A stretch of 64,000 nt of DNA from a virus. Made by a program: the position numbers and the translations under genes. Below are positions 16,125-26,400 of this stretch, piece after piece. Below the pieces are notes generated by a model. It ran no database searches and was not told the DNA's origin. It worked only from the letters and a program-made list of their open reading frames with translations. How positions within the stretch are numbered: position 1 is the stretch's first letter; every line of letters begins with the position of its first letter. Location: IMG/VR virus record IMGVR_UViG_3300042301_004094, positions 62,001 through 126,000 of that record; one strand, given 5' to 3'.

Positions 16125-18871
16125 TATTTAGATTCTAATTCTTTTATTCTAGCTTCTAATTGTTGAATTGCTTTTATTAACACACCCACTGTTGATGGAA
16201 CATCCATCGTATTTTTCTTTGGAGTAGATAGATCTGATGGAGTATCTTCAGCTATAAAACCAATGTGAGGTCTATTGTCTTTATCATCTTTATAATTAAA
16301 TGACACTACATTAACTTTATTTAATATATCTAAAGCATCACTTTCATAAGGAATAATATTATATTTTAAATAGCGAGAAGAAATTTGGTAGAATCCTTCA
16401 GCTTCAATAGTATTTCCACTTACTCTAATTTGTGAATTAGTTGTGGCTCCAGTTGAGGTACCATTGCTGATTAATAAAGCATTATTTGTTGCTGGTGAAA
16501 TTGCATTAAACCCAGGGCCTGTTGAACCTTGGTCGCCTTTATCACCTTTGAATCCTTGAAAGCCTCTATCACCTTGATCACCTTTAGTTCCTTTATCACC
16601 TTGGTCACCTTTGTTACCTTTATCACCTTGGTCACCTTTGTCACCTTTTAAACCTTTATCTCCTTGGTCGCCTTTATCGCCTTTGTCGCCTTTGAATCCT
16701 TGAAAACCTCTATCGCCTTGATCACCCTTATCACCCTTATCACCTTTTAAACCTTTATCACCTTGGTCTCCCTTATCACCCTTATCTCCTTTAAATCCTT
16801 GATCTCCCTTGTCGCCTTTATCGCCTTTGAATCCTTGGAAGCCTTGGTCTCCTTTGTCGCCCTTGTCACCTTTTAATCCTTGAAATCCTCTGTCGCCTTG
16901 ATCGCCTTTGTCGCCCTTGTCACCTTTTAATCCTTGTAAGCCTTGTAAGCCTTGAAGACCTTGGAAACCTCTGTCGCCTTGATCGCCTTTGAATCCTTGG
17001 AAACCTCTGTCGCCTTGATCGCCTTTGAATCCTTGGAAACCTCTGTCGCCTTGGTCGCCTTTTAAACCTATATCACCTTTTAATCCTTGGAAACCTATAT
17101 CTCCTTTGAATCCTTGAAATCCTCTATCACCTTGGTCGCCTTTGAATCCTTGAAAGCCTTGATCGCCTTTTGATCCTGTTATTCCAATATCTCCTTGATC
17201 GCCTTTTGATCCTGCAGCTCCTTGAAAACCTTGAACTCCATTAGTTCCATTTGTACCCGCAATACCTTGAGGACCTGTTGCTCCTTGTGAACCTGTATCT
17301 CCTCTATCTCCTGTTCTTGCAAATGTAACAATTATATCTAAATTATTTGTAAATGAACTTACTCCTGATAACCATGTAACAGGTACTCCAAAATAATTTG
17401 TGTTGTGGGTGTGAGTTCCAGTTATTGCAAATAAAGCAAAATTTGTTGTACTACCTTTTTCAGTTACAGTAAAGTGTCCTTTAATTGCTGATGTTGAATC
17501 ATCAACTGTTTGTAAATAGTTGTATACAGAAACACTAGCATCGTCTACTTCACTTATATATAATTCCGTGACTGATGATAATGTTAAGTTATTAAATTTT
17601 AATTTTCCATTTCCAGGAATTGTATTTGAGGTGTTTGTGCTGAATGTGTAATCAAAAGCAGCACCACCAAAATTACCTGTTAAACCTTGAGGACCTTGTG
17701 TCCCTTGAGGACCTTGAACTCCTTGAGCTCCAGTTCCTTGACTACCTTGCCTTCCTTGAGTTCCTTGAGTTCCTTGAGTTCCTGCCTCTCCATTATTTAC
17801 ATATCCTATAGTAACTAATGATCCTTCAACACTATTGTTAAGGTTACCGTAACTTGAAATTAATACTAAATTACATGATCTATATGTTTTTCCATCCCCA
17901 AGTGTAATATCATATGCATTGCTAACAGTGTAAAGACCATAACCCCCAGTCTCATGAACATTTGAGATTCTTAAAATTGTTCCAGCAACAATCCCAGCAG
18001 TCCATGATGTTGCATTTCCAATTTCTTGATTCGTTTCGGTATATGATATTTTTGAAGTTCTAGAAATTCCAATGTTTGTTAATGTTGAGTACTGACTAGA
18101 ATTCGTTGCTAGCTGTCCATCACCATACGTTTCGTATTCATAAACTAGCGCATTGCCAGCAGGATTACCCATTGGGCCTTTAATACCTTGATTACCTTGA
18201 TCACCTTTAGCCCCTTGATCACCTTTAAATCCTATACTTCCTTGTGCACCTACAGTGCCTTGATCACCCTTATCACCTTTATCACCTTTAAATCCTTGAA
18301 TACCTTGAATACCAATAGATCCTTGATCTCCGGTGTCACCTTTAGCTCCTTGAAAACCTTGATCACCTTTATCTCCTTTGTCACCTTTTGTTCCTTGTAC
18401 ACCTATGCTTCCTTGTACACCGATTGGACCTTGAATACCTTGGGCTCCTATATCTCCTTGATCACCTTTTGATCCTATACTTCCTTGCGCACCAATACCA
18501 CCTTGTGCACCAACCCCACCTTGAAATCCTACTGGGCCTTGTACGCCTATAGGACCTTGATGACCTTGGTCGCCTTTTGATCCTTGAACTCCATTTGAAC
18601 CTTGTACACCTTGAGCCCCATGATCACCTTGATCACCTTTAAGACCTTGTATACCAATACTACCTTGTACACCAACAGGACCTTGATTACCTTGAGCTCC
18701 TGTTATTCCTTGAGGTCCTTGTGCACCTACAGTTCCTTGAATACCTTGGGCACCTTGAGCACCATTTGATATTGTAATTTGATTTATACTACCACTTAAT
18801 TCGGTCCAGTTATCGTCCATTTCTTGCCACGTAAGTGGACGACCTAGAGATGATCTTAAAGATAAAGCCAT
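16124..18871 (-). CDS. Collagen-like tail fibre with C-terminal S74-type chaperone domain
   Basis: 915 residues. The N-terminus includes GRPLTWQEMDDNWTEL, a segment common at the start of phage fibres. Three collagen-like Gly-X-Y tracts follow, separated by two beta-rich domains. The third tract is rich in [12 protein letters not shown] and GFQGFK. The end (SSRYLKYNI to HIGFIAEDTP, then a helix) resembles the intramolecular chaperone/Peptidase S74 domain that trimerises fibres; the usual Ser-Asp is replaced by Ser-Ser. It is probably a trimeric adhesive fibre. The gene lies immediately downstream of the oxygenase cassette and has its own late element. Confidence 0.85.
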   Translation of the reverse strand: MALSLRSSLGRPLTWQEMDDNWTELSGSINQITISNGAQGAQGIQGTVGAQGPQGITGAQGNQGPVGVQGSIGIQGLKGDQGDHGAQGVQGSNGVQGSKGDQGHQGPIGVQGPVGFQGGVGAQGGIGAQGSIGSKGDQGDIGAQGIQGPIGVQGSIGVQGTKGDKGDKGDQGFQGAKGDTGDQGSIGIQGIQGFKGDKGDKGDQGTVGAQGSIGFKGDQGAKGDQGNQGIKGPMGNPAGNALVYEYETYGDGQLATNSSQYSTLTNIGISRTSKISYTETNQEIGNATSWTAGIVAGTILRISNVHETGGYGLYTVSNAYDITLGDGKTYRSCNLVLISSYGNLNNSVEGSLVTIGYVNNGEAGTQGTQGTQGRQGSQGTGAQGVQGPQGTQGPQGLTGNFGGAAFDYTFSTNTSNTIPGNGKLKFNNLTLSSVTELYISEVDDASVSVYNYLQTVDDSTSAIKGHFTVTEKGSTTNFALFAITGTHTHNTNYFGVPVTWLSGVSSFTNNLDIIVTFARTGDRGDTGSQGATGPQGIAGTNGTNGVQGFQGAAGSKGDQGDIGITGSKGDQGFQGFKGDQGDRGFQGFKGDIGFQGLKGDIGLKGDQGDRGFQGFKGDQGDRGFQGFKGDQGDRGFQGLQGLQGLQGLKGDKGDKGDQGDRGFQGLKGDKGDKGDQGFQGFKGDKGDKGDQGFKGDKGDKGDQGDKGLKGDKGDKGDQGDRGFQGFKGDKGDKGDQGDKGLKGDKGDQGDKGNKGDQGDKGTKGDQGDRGFQGFKGDKGDQGSTGPGFNAISPATNNALLISNGTSTGATTNSQIRVSGNTIEAEGFYQISSRYLKYNIIPYESDALDILNKVNVVSFNYKDDKDNRPHIGFIAEDTPSDLSTPKKNTMDVPSTVGVLIKAIQQLEARIKELESK
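16511..17315 (-). repeat. Collagen-like Gly-X-Y tract
   Basis: About 89 triplets, dominated by GDKGDKGDQ and GDRGFQGFK; Lys often stands in the Y position and Pro is almost absent from it. Confidence 0.9.
17675..17796 (-). repeat. Short collagen-like Gly-X-Y tract
   Basis: A tract of roughly a dozen triplets (GTQGTQGRQGSQ and GPQGTQGPQ), with one interruption (GTGAQG). It links two beta domains. Confidence 0.85.
18165..18763 (-). repeat. Collagen-like Gly-X-Y tract
   Basis: About 66 triplets from residue 37 of the fibre, mainly GxQ with GVQ, GIQ, GPQ and GDK units. Confidence 0.9.
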
Positions 18872-18894
18872 AATTATTTTTTAATTTGTCACGT

Positions 18895-18902
18895 ATAAAT
18901 AT
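18895..18902 (-). promoter_or_regulatory. Putative late promoter element ATATTTAT
   Basis: Three bases after the terminator at 18906-18927 and 23 bases before the fibre ATG at 18871. Confidence 0.65.
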
Positions 18903-18905
18903 GAA

Positions 18906-18927
18906 AGGGGATGATTGCTCATCCCCT
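18906..18927 (-). terminator. Rho-independent terminator
   Basis: Perfect 9-bp stem AGGGGATGA/TCATCCCCT with a 4-base loop, followed by TTTCATATTT on the minus strand. Confidence 0.8.
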
Positions 18928-18953
18928 TCTAAAAATATATATTAATATTTTAA

Positions 18954-19418
18954 TTAACAGTCTTCGTAGCTACCAGTACCGAATACTTCAGCAACTTTTT
19001 CTTTTAATTTAGCATAACCAAATTCAAAGATATTTGCTTCTTCTACTTCAGTAAAATCTGGAACCATTACAGTAACGCTTTCAGAAACTGTAGTTTCTAC
19101 GTTAGTAAAAGTAACACTTCCTGATGCATCTACACTTTGAGAAGGTACATTTACTGTTCTGTAAACAACACTTTCAGATGGAACTCTTAAATCAACATAT
19201 AAGTTATCACCAATTTGTTGGTTACGAGCTATTGTTCCCATTCCTCCAGGACCTGGGTACAAATTAGATGCTGATGTTGCTGATTCTGCGTCTAAAAATA
19301 ATTGAGTTTGAAAATTAGCAAATCCACCTTTCTGAATTTGGTAATTTGTAATACGAAGGTATGCTTCGCTTGTGATACCTAAATCAGTACCAATTTGAGT
19401 TGTAATTCTAATTGCCAT
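18954..19418 (-). CDS. Small virion-associated protein
   Basis: 154 residues from the ATG at 19418 (MAIRITTQIGTDLG). A longer frame reaches 19484 but would overlap the preceding oxygenase gene and start upstream of the late element at 19443-19450, which lies 24 bases before 19418; I therefore choose 19418. The protein looks beta-rich (SEAYLRITNYQIQKGGFANF), with a helical acidic end (ANIFEFGYAKLKEKVAEVF) and a final Cys. Similar small proteins accompany tail fibres in other phages; the function is unknown. Confidence 0.7.
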   Translation of the reverse strand: MAIRITTQIGTDLGITSEAYLRITNYQIQKGGFANFQTQLFLDAESATSASNLYPGPGGMGTIARNQQIGDNLYVDLRVPSESVVYRTVNVPSQSVDASGSVTFTNVETTVSESVTVMVPDFTEVEEANIFEFGYAKLKEKVAEVFGTGSYEDC

Positions 19419-19442
19419 TGTTGTATAGTTGTTTTTACGTGA

Positions 19443-19450
19443 ATAAATAT
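19443..19450 (-). promoter_or_regulatory. Putative late promoter element ATATTTAT
   Basis: Overlaps the stop codon of the oxygenase gene and lies 24 bases before the ATG at 19418; it decides that start. Confidence 0.6.
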
Positions 19451-20040
19451 TAGCGATAATGTTCTCCCCCAAGCCATAATACAAAAGATCTACGAGTTCC
19501 TACAGTTACTGGTGAAACGCGGTGCATCATATATGAAGGAAATATAACTACTGTGCCTCTGCCGCGAGGAGCTGTGATATGTCCTTTACCTCCTTGCCAA
19601 ATATCTAAATCTCCACCTTCATAATCATTAGAATCAGATAGTTGGACCGTAATAGACACTTTACGGAGCGATAATATCCCAGGCCCAATGTCTTGATGCC
19701 AGATGTAATGTCCTCCTTCTGAAGCGTAGTATTCAGTGTATTGTATTTGTTCTGGGGCTGAGTGTAAATCAAAATCCCATAGAGATTTGTTAGCTTCAGC
19801 AGCCATATCCATTAATTTACCGTATAACCAATTCCATTTCATATTTTGTGGAATCCATTTAATAGATGATGAGCGAGCTTCTTTATTATCACCACCAATT
19901 GTAGTAGCTTGAACAAAATCAATTTCAGCGACATCATTGTAAATTTTGTCTAGTTCTTCATTATTAAAACCTTTATCAAAATAATAATAATTTTGAAGAT
20001 CAACGTGTTTTTTAGAAAATAAATAGCCTGTTTGTACCAT
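19450..20040 (-). CDS. 2-oxoglutarate/Fe(II) oxygenase (prolyl/lysyl hydroxylase-like)
   Basis: 196 residues with the full double-stranded beta-helix signature: His115-x-Asp117 in YIWHQD, distal His173 in PSYMMHRV, and Arg183 in GTRRSFVLWL as the 2-oxoglutarate ligand. The order and spacing fit the P4Hc/PKHD hydroxylase family. The substrate is not deducible from sequence. The gene follows another oxygenase after nine bases and lies between collagen-like fibre genes, so fibre Lys, Pro or Gln residues are plausible substrates (inference). T4-like phages elsewhere also carry such genes with unknown targets. Confidence 0.88.
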   Translation of the reverse strand: MVQTGYLFSKKHVDLQNYYYFDKGFNNEELDKIYNDVAEIDFVQATTIGGDNKEARSSSIKWIPQNMKWNWLYGKLMDMAAEANKSLWDFDLHSAPEQIQYTEYYASEGGHYIWHQDIGPGILSLRKVSITVQLSDSNDYEGGDLDIWQGGKGHITAPRGRGTVVIFPSYMMHRVSPVTVGTRRSFVLWLGGEHYR

Positions 20041-20049
20041 TTTTATATT

Positions 20050-20622
20050 TTATTCTGTTTCGAAAATATTCATTTTACTTGAGTATGGCTCTTCAGCCCA
20101 TAAATTTATAGCAATTGCTCTTCTAGTTCCTGTTAAAACAGTATCAACTCTATGAGGCACTTTTCCAGCATCGAAAATAATTAAACGATTTGGCCTACAC
20201 AATATAATATCAGGAGAGTTAGATTCACCATCAGTATAAACATTTAATGCACCTCCAGTAAATTCTGATCCTATTGGGTAATAAACACACCCAATTGTAG
20301 GTGTCATTCTATCTCCTGTAGCTTTTCTATATGCAACATCATCATCATAATGCATTTCTAGATAATTTCTAAATCTCCCATTAGGATCTGCTTCTTGAAC
20401 ACCTGTCCAATATTCAAATCCATCAATTGTATATAGTTTATTAAGTGGGCAATTATTTCGCCAAATATATTCTATTAACTTCTTTTTAACAGTGTTTACT
20501 TCATCATTCCACCACCCTTTCCAATAATAATACACACCAGGATCTTGAAAGAAAGTGGTATCATTTGCAATCTCATCTAATAATGTTTGATCTGTTATAA
20601 AATCATCAAATACTGTTATCAT
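20050..20622 (-). CDS. 2-oxoglutarate/Fe(II) oxygenase
   Basis: 190 residues. Metal triad: His91-x-Asp93 (LEMHYDDD) and His157 (GKVPHRVD); Arg167 (TGTRRAIAINLW) binds 2-oxoglutarate. The N-terminus MITVFDDFITDQTLLDEI is typical of short phage and bacterial hydroxylases. Little overall identity to its neighbour is visible, so the two are not a recent duplication. A late-type element at 20642-20649, inside the end of the glycosyltransferase gene, is 19 bases before the ATG. Proposed role: hydroxylation of collagen-like fibres. Confidence 0.88.
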   Translation of the reverse strand: MITVFDDFITDQTLLDEIANDTTFFQDPGVYYYWKGWWNDEVNTVKKKLIEYIWRNNCPLNKLYTIDGFEYWTGVQEADPNGRFRNYLEMHYDDDVAYRKATGDRMTPTIGCVYYPIGSEFTGGALNVYTDGESNSPDIILCRPNRLIIFDAGKVPHRVDTVLTGTRRAIAINLWAEEPYSSKMNIFETE

Positions 20623-20629
20623 TTTATTA

Positions 20630-22450
20630 TTATTGTGGGTTATAAATATAATTTACATATCCTTCATCTTCACCAAATCTACTTTCAACCCATAGTGGAT
20701 GTGATGGATTTTCTTTGTAAGCCCAATCTTCTTTTCCTAATTCTTCAAAACGTTTAGCTATTCTTTCATTATAATGGTACATGATCGTTCTTACTCTACG
20801 TTGAATATCTGCACGAGATAAATCATGGGTATTTTGACCTGTATGGTTGTTATAGATAAATTGGATGTAACCAATTTTATTTATTTTACAAATTTTGGTG
20901 TGTAAAAATGTTCTAACTATTAATTCATAATCATCAGCAATCGCTAAATCTCTATTATGTCCACCAACAGCAAAATATGTATCTCTTCTCCAAGCACGAA
21001 CGTGGTTTGGAACACCAACAATATGTCTGATTGTTTTAGGATTAATGTTTTGTGTAATTACAACATCCCATTCAAATCCTCTATATTTTTCTTTTCTATA
21101 TTTACCATACCCAAAAGCAAATCCATCATCATATGTTAATGATTCCCAATTTTCATCTATTTCTACACTATCATTAAAGAAGAAACCAGCATCTGGGTGT
21201 GCTTTTGAAGCATTAATTAGATCCATTGTACAATTGTCTGTTAATAAATCATCATGATCTAATTCTGCTAATAAGAATCCTCTTGTTAAACAAGCGGCTC
21301 TGTATTTTGATTCTCCAATAATCCCTCCTGTTTTTTCTCTAAAATCATATACTTTTACTCTTGGATCTCGTTTAGCAATTTCTTCTGCTATTTTAAGTGT
21401 TTTACCACCATCAGATGAATCGTTAACCATTACCCACTCCCAATCTTGATAAGTTTGTTCAAGCAGTGAACGATAAGTATTCCATAATTTATTTCCAGTA
21501 TTATATATTGGAGTAAAATATGACACTAAATGTTCATTTGATGCTGTTAACATTTGATTCATAGCTACATTGTAAGCTATATCTCCATTTTCAGTATCAT
21601 CTTTTTCAACATTCAACCATCTTTTTCTTACTTCTAAAGGTTGATTAGTTAAATTAGCAAATTCTGAAAAATGTTTTCCAACAGTGATAATTGAATCTGG
21701 TTTGAAAGATGTTAATAATTCTTCTATATTATAATCATTTAAAACATTTAATACATCTAAACTTATGTCTTCATACCCCAAATGTTTAGTGCTTTCTAAT
21801 TTTGATGTACCACCTACATAAAGTACTTTAGGTACTCTTGCTTTTTTCTCTTTTGTTAAGTAATTATAGTAACAAAGTTCTGAATGAATAAAATGAAATT
21901 TATCTGAGAATTGTTTGTATAGATTTTCAATAAACACACCATCTCCACAATATCCACCTTCATATCTACCTTGTGTATATAAACTTTGTTTAATAACATA
22001 TTGAGCTGAGTCTATGTGTCTTAATTTCATATGTTCAGGTCCTACTTTTCTAACATCTAGGCCTGTAAAATCTTTCTTATTAACAAATTGCTCATAAATA
22101 AAAGCATCTTTATCAGGATTAGATTCAATTTCTGATTTGATAGTATCATAAAAATCAGGATGAATAATATTATCATCATCTAATATAACAACATAAACAT
22201 CTTTATGTAATTTATCAATAATATCACTTAATTGAGGATACAAATAATCAGATCCATCTCCTTTTATAAAGTGAAATCTAGTATTTGGGCTTTGTAACTC
22301 ATTCAACATTTCAGCATCAATGTCTTTTAATGTTGTTGTATCAAAGATAATATGCCAAACTACATTTATCGGACTTGGAAATACCGATTTTTTTATTGTC
22401 AATAAGTTTTGCTGACGCGTACAACGCGTTAATATATGTAATGTTACCAT
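20630..22450 (-). CDS. Two-domain GT-A glycosyltransferase
   Basis: 606 residues with two GT-A-like units. Residues 1-200 contain VVILDDDN (Asp91-93), a nucleotide-sugar/metal motif. Residues ~308-560 are a classic family 2 domain: VSYFTPIYNTGNKLWNTYRS, EWVMVNDSSDGG and AELDHDD at 396-401. Inverting GT2 enzymes transfer sugars from UDP- or GDP-sugars. It overlaps the preceding oxygenase gene by seven bases and is followed after seven bases by another, in the transcription unit of a collagen-like fibre. Glycosylation of fibre residues, possibly hydroxylated ones, is the favoured inference; host-surface modification is the alternative. Confidence 0.85.
   Translation of the reverse strand: MVTLHILTRCTRQQNLLTIKKSVFPSPINVVWHIIFDTTTLKDIDAEMLNELQSPNTRFHFIKGDGSDYLYPQLSDIIDKLHKDVYVVILDDDNIIHPDFYDTIKSEIESNPDKDAFIYEQFVNKKDFTGLDVRKVGPEHMKLRHIDSAQYVIKQSLYTQGRYEGGYCGDGVFIENLYKQFSDKFHFIHSELCYYNYLTKEKKARVPKVLYVGGTSKLESTKHLGYEDISLDVLNVLNDYNIEELLTSFKPDSIITVGKHFSEFANLTNQPLEVRKRWLNVEKDDTENGDIAYNVAMNQMLTASNEHLVSYFTPIYNTGNKLWNTYRSLLEQTYQDWEWVMVNDSSDGGKTLKIAEEIAKRDPRVKVYDFREKTGGIIGESKYRAACLTRGFLLAELDHDDLLTDNCTMDLINASKAHPDAGFFFNDSVEIDENWESLTYDDGFAFGYGKYRKEKYRGFEWDVVITQNINPKTIRHIVGVPNHVRAWRRDTYFAVGGHNRDLAIADDYELIVRTFLHTKICKINKIGYIQFIYNNHTGQNTHDLSRADIQRRVRTIMYHYNERIAKRFEELGKEDWAYKENPSHPLWVESRFGEDEGYVNYIYNPQ
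20642..20649 (-). promoter_or_regulatory. Putative late promoter element inside glycosyltransferase end
   Basis: ATATTTAT within codons for Tyr-Ile-Tyr near the end of the glycosyltransferase gene, 19 bases before the next ATG. Coding constraint could explain it, so this site is less certain. Confidence 0.45.
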
Positions 22451-23379
22451 TCTACGTCAAAGAAAAATAGGTGAAAGAATCTTGCATTTTCGATTGCATC
22501 TCCAAAATAACCTGTTGCTGCGTGGATTGTTTTTGAATCAAACATAACCAATCTATTATAAACGTTTGCAACAGTATCTACTACTTCATATGTTGTTGAG
22601 TCATAAAAATTCATATTATTACTCAACCCTTTAAAGGTATTAAAATAATCATCACCTCTTGTTTCATCAAACCTAGTAGCACCTGTTATTTTGCTTTTAT
22701 ATGTAGCTGTACCTGTTTGAAGTGGGGCATCTGGTGTTAAATACACCATTGCTGCATATGTTTGAGAATCAACGTGATAAACGATTGGATCTTGAGAAGT
22801 ACAATATTGAAAAACACCATTTGCGTATGATTCGTAGTTCCAATTTGTAATCTTTTTACCTAAAATTTCTTCAAATTTTTCTTTAGTACCATTTAAGATA
22901 AATCTGTCGTAACTACGTTTTCCTTTATGATAACCTGATTCTTTAAATTCTAGATTGTTCATAGCATAGTTTCTAACCCAATCAGGATCACTGTAGAAAT
23001 TATCTACTACTACAATACCTTTTTTAGATACAGGGTCAAACCCTGAATGGTAAACTACCCATTTTTCAAATATGTCTATGTTATTTACAACAGAGTTGTC
23101 TTGTAAGATAAGACTAACAGGTTTGTTTAATTCCTGTTTTGTAAGAAGGATTTTAAATCCAATTTCTTCTGTTGGAATTTGAGGATAAAATTCCTTCACA
23201 TCTGGTCTTGATTCAAATCCAGGAGAAATAATTTCCTCACCAATTAGAAATGCTTTAATAGGTTGTATTGGGTGAGACACCCACCCACTAATGGTACAAA
23301 CATCGTTATTAATGATAACTTTATCAATGTACCACAATACACCACCAACGTTGGTTAAATGATTAATATGATCGGCCAT
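22444..23379 (-). CDS. 2OG-Fe(II) oxygenase-like protein (DUF6445-like) with N-terminal accessory domain
   Basis: 311 residues. Residues ~10-100 form a beta domain (CTISGWVSHPIQPIKAFLIG, then SRPDVKEFYP) of a kind I recall from glycan-processing proteins. Residues ~120-311 carry VVVDNFYSDPDWVRNYAM, His202-x-Asp204 (YHVDSQTYAAMVYL), His286 (SKTIHAATGYF) and Arg300, the layout of 2OG-Fe(II)-like DUF6445 proteins. It has no late element of its own and follows the collagen-like fibre gene at 23430-27800, so it is probably on the same transcript; it overlaps the glycosyltransferase start by seven bases. Confidence 0.8.
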   Translation of the reverse strand: MADHINHLTNVGGVLWYIDKVIINNDVCTISGWVSHPIQPIKAFLIGEEIISPGFESRPDVKEFYPQIPTEEIGFKILLTKQELNKPVSLILQDNSVVNNIDIFEKWVVYHSGFDPVSKKGIVVVDNFYSDPDWVRNYAMNNLEFKESGYHKGKRSYDRFILNGTKEKFEEILGKKITNWNYESYANGVFQYCTSQDPIVYHVDSQTYAAMVYLTPDAPLQTGTATYKSKITGATRFDETRGDDYFNTFKGLSNNMNFYDSTTYEVVDTVANVYNRLVMFDSKTIHAATGYFGDAIENARFFHLFFFDVEW

Positions 23380-23429
23380 AAAAGTAATTATTTTATGGAA
23401 TGTACGATGAAACTATTTGATATCCAAAC

Positions 23430-26400
23430 TTATTTGTTATCTACTAGATAATTTATTTGATTTTTTAGATCTTCGATTTGTTGTTGTTGTTCTTTCATAC
23501 CCTCTACTAACAAAGCTACAAGTTTTTCATACTTAATAGTCTTGTATGTTTCAGACATTTCTGGTATAAAATCTTTAGCTTCATCTGGGTCATTACTCGG
23601 AGTATTTAATTGTGATTGATACTCAGTAATAAATAAAGGTTCTACAGCTTCAACTTCTTGTGCAATAAGACCAATATCTTTAGTACCTGCTCTTTCTTTT
23701 ACAATGTTTACTTTTTCATCATTCCATGTATAAGTAACACCTCTAAGTTGTTTAATTTTATTTATTGCATTATCAATTGTAATAATATCTTTCTTAAGTC
23801 TAGCATCTGAGTAATAGGCAATAACATCACCTGTTGCATATAAAGTACCTGTTATAACTACACCATCACTAGCTGTTCTAAATTTTTCATTACCGTTATT
23901 GTATAGGTATTGAGCAGCATCTACATATGTAAGTATTGACCAGTTATTTAACCAAAATCCTGTAGGCCCAGACGCACCATTTGTATGCATCATTAGACAC
24001 ATACCACCATCTACTCTCCAACCAGAATATCCATTATTACTACCACCCATATACCAAGCGGTATATGAGCTTGTATTTCTATGTAAGTATTTAGCATTAT
24101 CATTATAATCATAAAATGTTCCAGCATACATTCCATTAGCTGTTAACCAGTTACCAGAATCATCACACCAGGATCCCCAACTACTTGATTGATTTAAGAA
24201 ACCAATTCGATTTGAGTTACAATGAAGTTCTCTAGTACCTTCATCACTATCAGTCATATAAATTGAGGACGCATTTGTACCTAATCCTACAGTTAGATTA
24301 CCGTACATGTATGAATGTCTAGATGAATCTAATCTAATACCCCAAGAACCAGCATTATTTAATATCCCAACGTTGTTACCTGTATCTGCATAAAAGCATC
24401 CTCTAACAGCACTACCAAAACCACCAGGTCTCATATTAAGTTGTATCCAAGAATTATTAGATGTAGCAAAATTCCATTCTCCGGTAGTTGATCCATAAAT
24501 GTGAGTATCAAGGGCTGTGTTATATAAACCTGTATTAGAATTCTGATTTCTAAACCAACCATTATTATATACGTTTGCAAATGTTGGGCCACTATCAGTT
24601 CTGACATCTTGGTTCATATTTGCAGCATTTGGATCTGACGCTGTGTTTAATAATCTTCTCCAAGAAGTCCATGAAGTTCTACCATGGTTTGCTTCAGACC
24701 TAACCCAAAGATTTGTTCCAGTTCCACCATCATAATGTCCACCAAGTTGATACATATTATAACCATTGTAACCAGACCATGTAATAACATGATTCCAACC
24801 ACCACTACCTGTATAACTAGGGTGCATAAAATCAACTCTTAATCCTCCACCTGCTAAACCTTGATCTACTAAATTAACAGGAGTTTCAGAAGTTAAATAA
24901 CTACCATATTCATAATAAGCTCTAAGATATTGACCGCTTGTGTCTTTTCTTGAAAAAGAAGATGCGTGTAAACTATCTACTGTATCTGCATTTGATACAG
25001 ATTGAGATCCTATATTGCCAGAGTCAATTACATCATGCCAAGTACCAGAACCTCTATATTGCTTAAATCTACCTTCTGCCCAAAAGTTACCACCACCATT
25101 AGCATAGTAATCACCGTTTGTAATAATGCGGTAGTTAGTATTAATAGCCTGACCAACACTTAAATAATCAGCATGTATGTGGTATACTCTAGAAGTACTA
25201 TTTGGGTCTACATAATATCCTGTATCTTGTTGATCATAAAATATATTAGCACGAATATCACTTGTGTTAATCTGGCTTCCACCATTAACTGTTAATTGAG
25301 CATTAAAATAAAAATTTGATCTATCAGTGTATATATGAGCATGACCGCTATTAGCTGGTCCAAACCAAATATAACCGGAGTCCGTATAAAATCTTACACC
25401 CCATGTACCGTCTCCAGTAAATCTTCCACTGTTTGTTGAAGTGCCAAATCTAACTGTATGTAATACAGATGTGCCATTAGGATCTGCATAATATCCTGTG
25501 TCTTGAGAATCATAAAAAATAGGAGCACGTAATGAACCTGCGGCTTCTAAGTAAACATCAGTATAAATTCGTCCATCTTCTATAAGCATTTTTCTATTTC
25601 CAGCATACATCATACTTACACTATGGCTAGTGTAACTACCTATGTATACTGAACTAGGAGTATGCACATACATACCTGCTTCTATACCAGGTGTTCTAGC
25701 ATGTAATACAAATTTAACGTGAGGACCATTACTAAATCTAATTTGTGTTCCCCATCCTCCTGGATCTGACCAATCATCACCACTATCTCCAACATAAAGG
25801 TTTCTTAAACGAGAACCTCCTGCTGGGTTTAAGTAATATGCTCTATCATTGTTGTCATAGAATATTGTTCCATATACAGCCCCTCCAGATTCTAAATAAG
25901 AGGATGCATACAAATAATCAAAGCTTCTTTGTGAAGTTGTAACGGCATTACCACTAATATTTGTTTGATCTCCTGTATTAGTTCCTGATAAGTTAGAACC
26001 ACTAACTGTTCCACTTACAGATAAATTACCATCCCTTGTTAATGTAAATCTATCTGCTGCACCATCTGCATGGAATCCCATATTAAAATTGGTGTCCATA
26101 AACCACCACCACCCATATCCAGAGTTAATGCTATTAGAAGTATTTCTTACTTGCAATTGATATCTCTGATTAGAAGATACAGCAAGAGGATAAGCTGCAC
26201 CTCCATTTATTGTAACAGCACCCGTTACTATACCACCAGAAAGAGGCAATGCGTATGATGAATAGTTACCTGCGTGTAATACTATATTACCATTATATGT
26301 CATATTCCCAGTATTGGGAATAATAAAATCTGTACCACCTGTAGTAGTAATACGCATTCTGTTACCAGATTGCATTCTAAACCAAGTATCAGTACCATCA

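Noticed and set aside
19419-19484. Upstream start for the small virion protein
   Set aside because: It would overlap the oxygenase gene and begin before the promoter element; the ATG at 19418 fits spacing and sequence.
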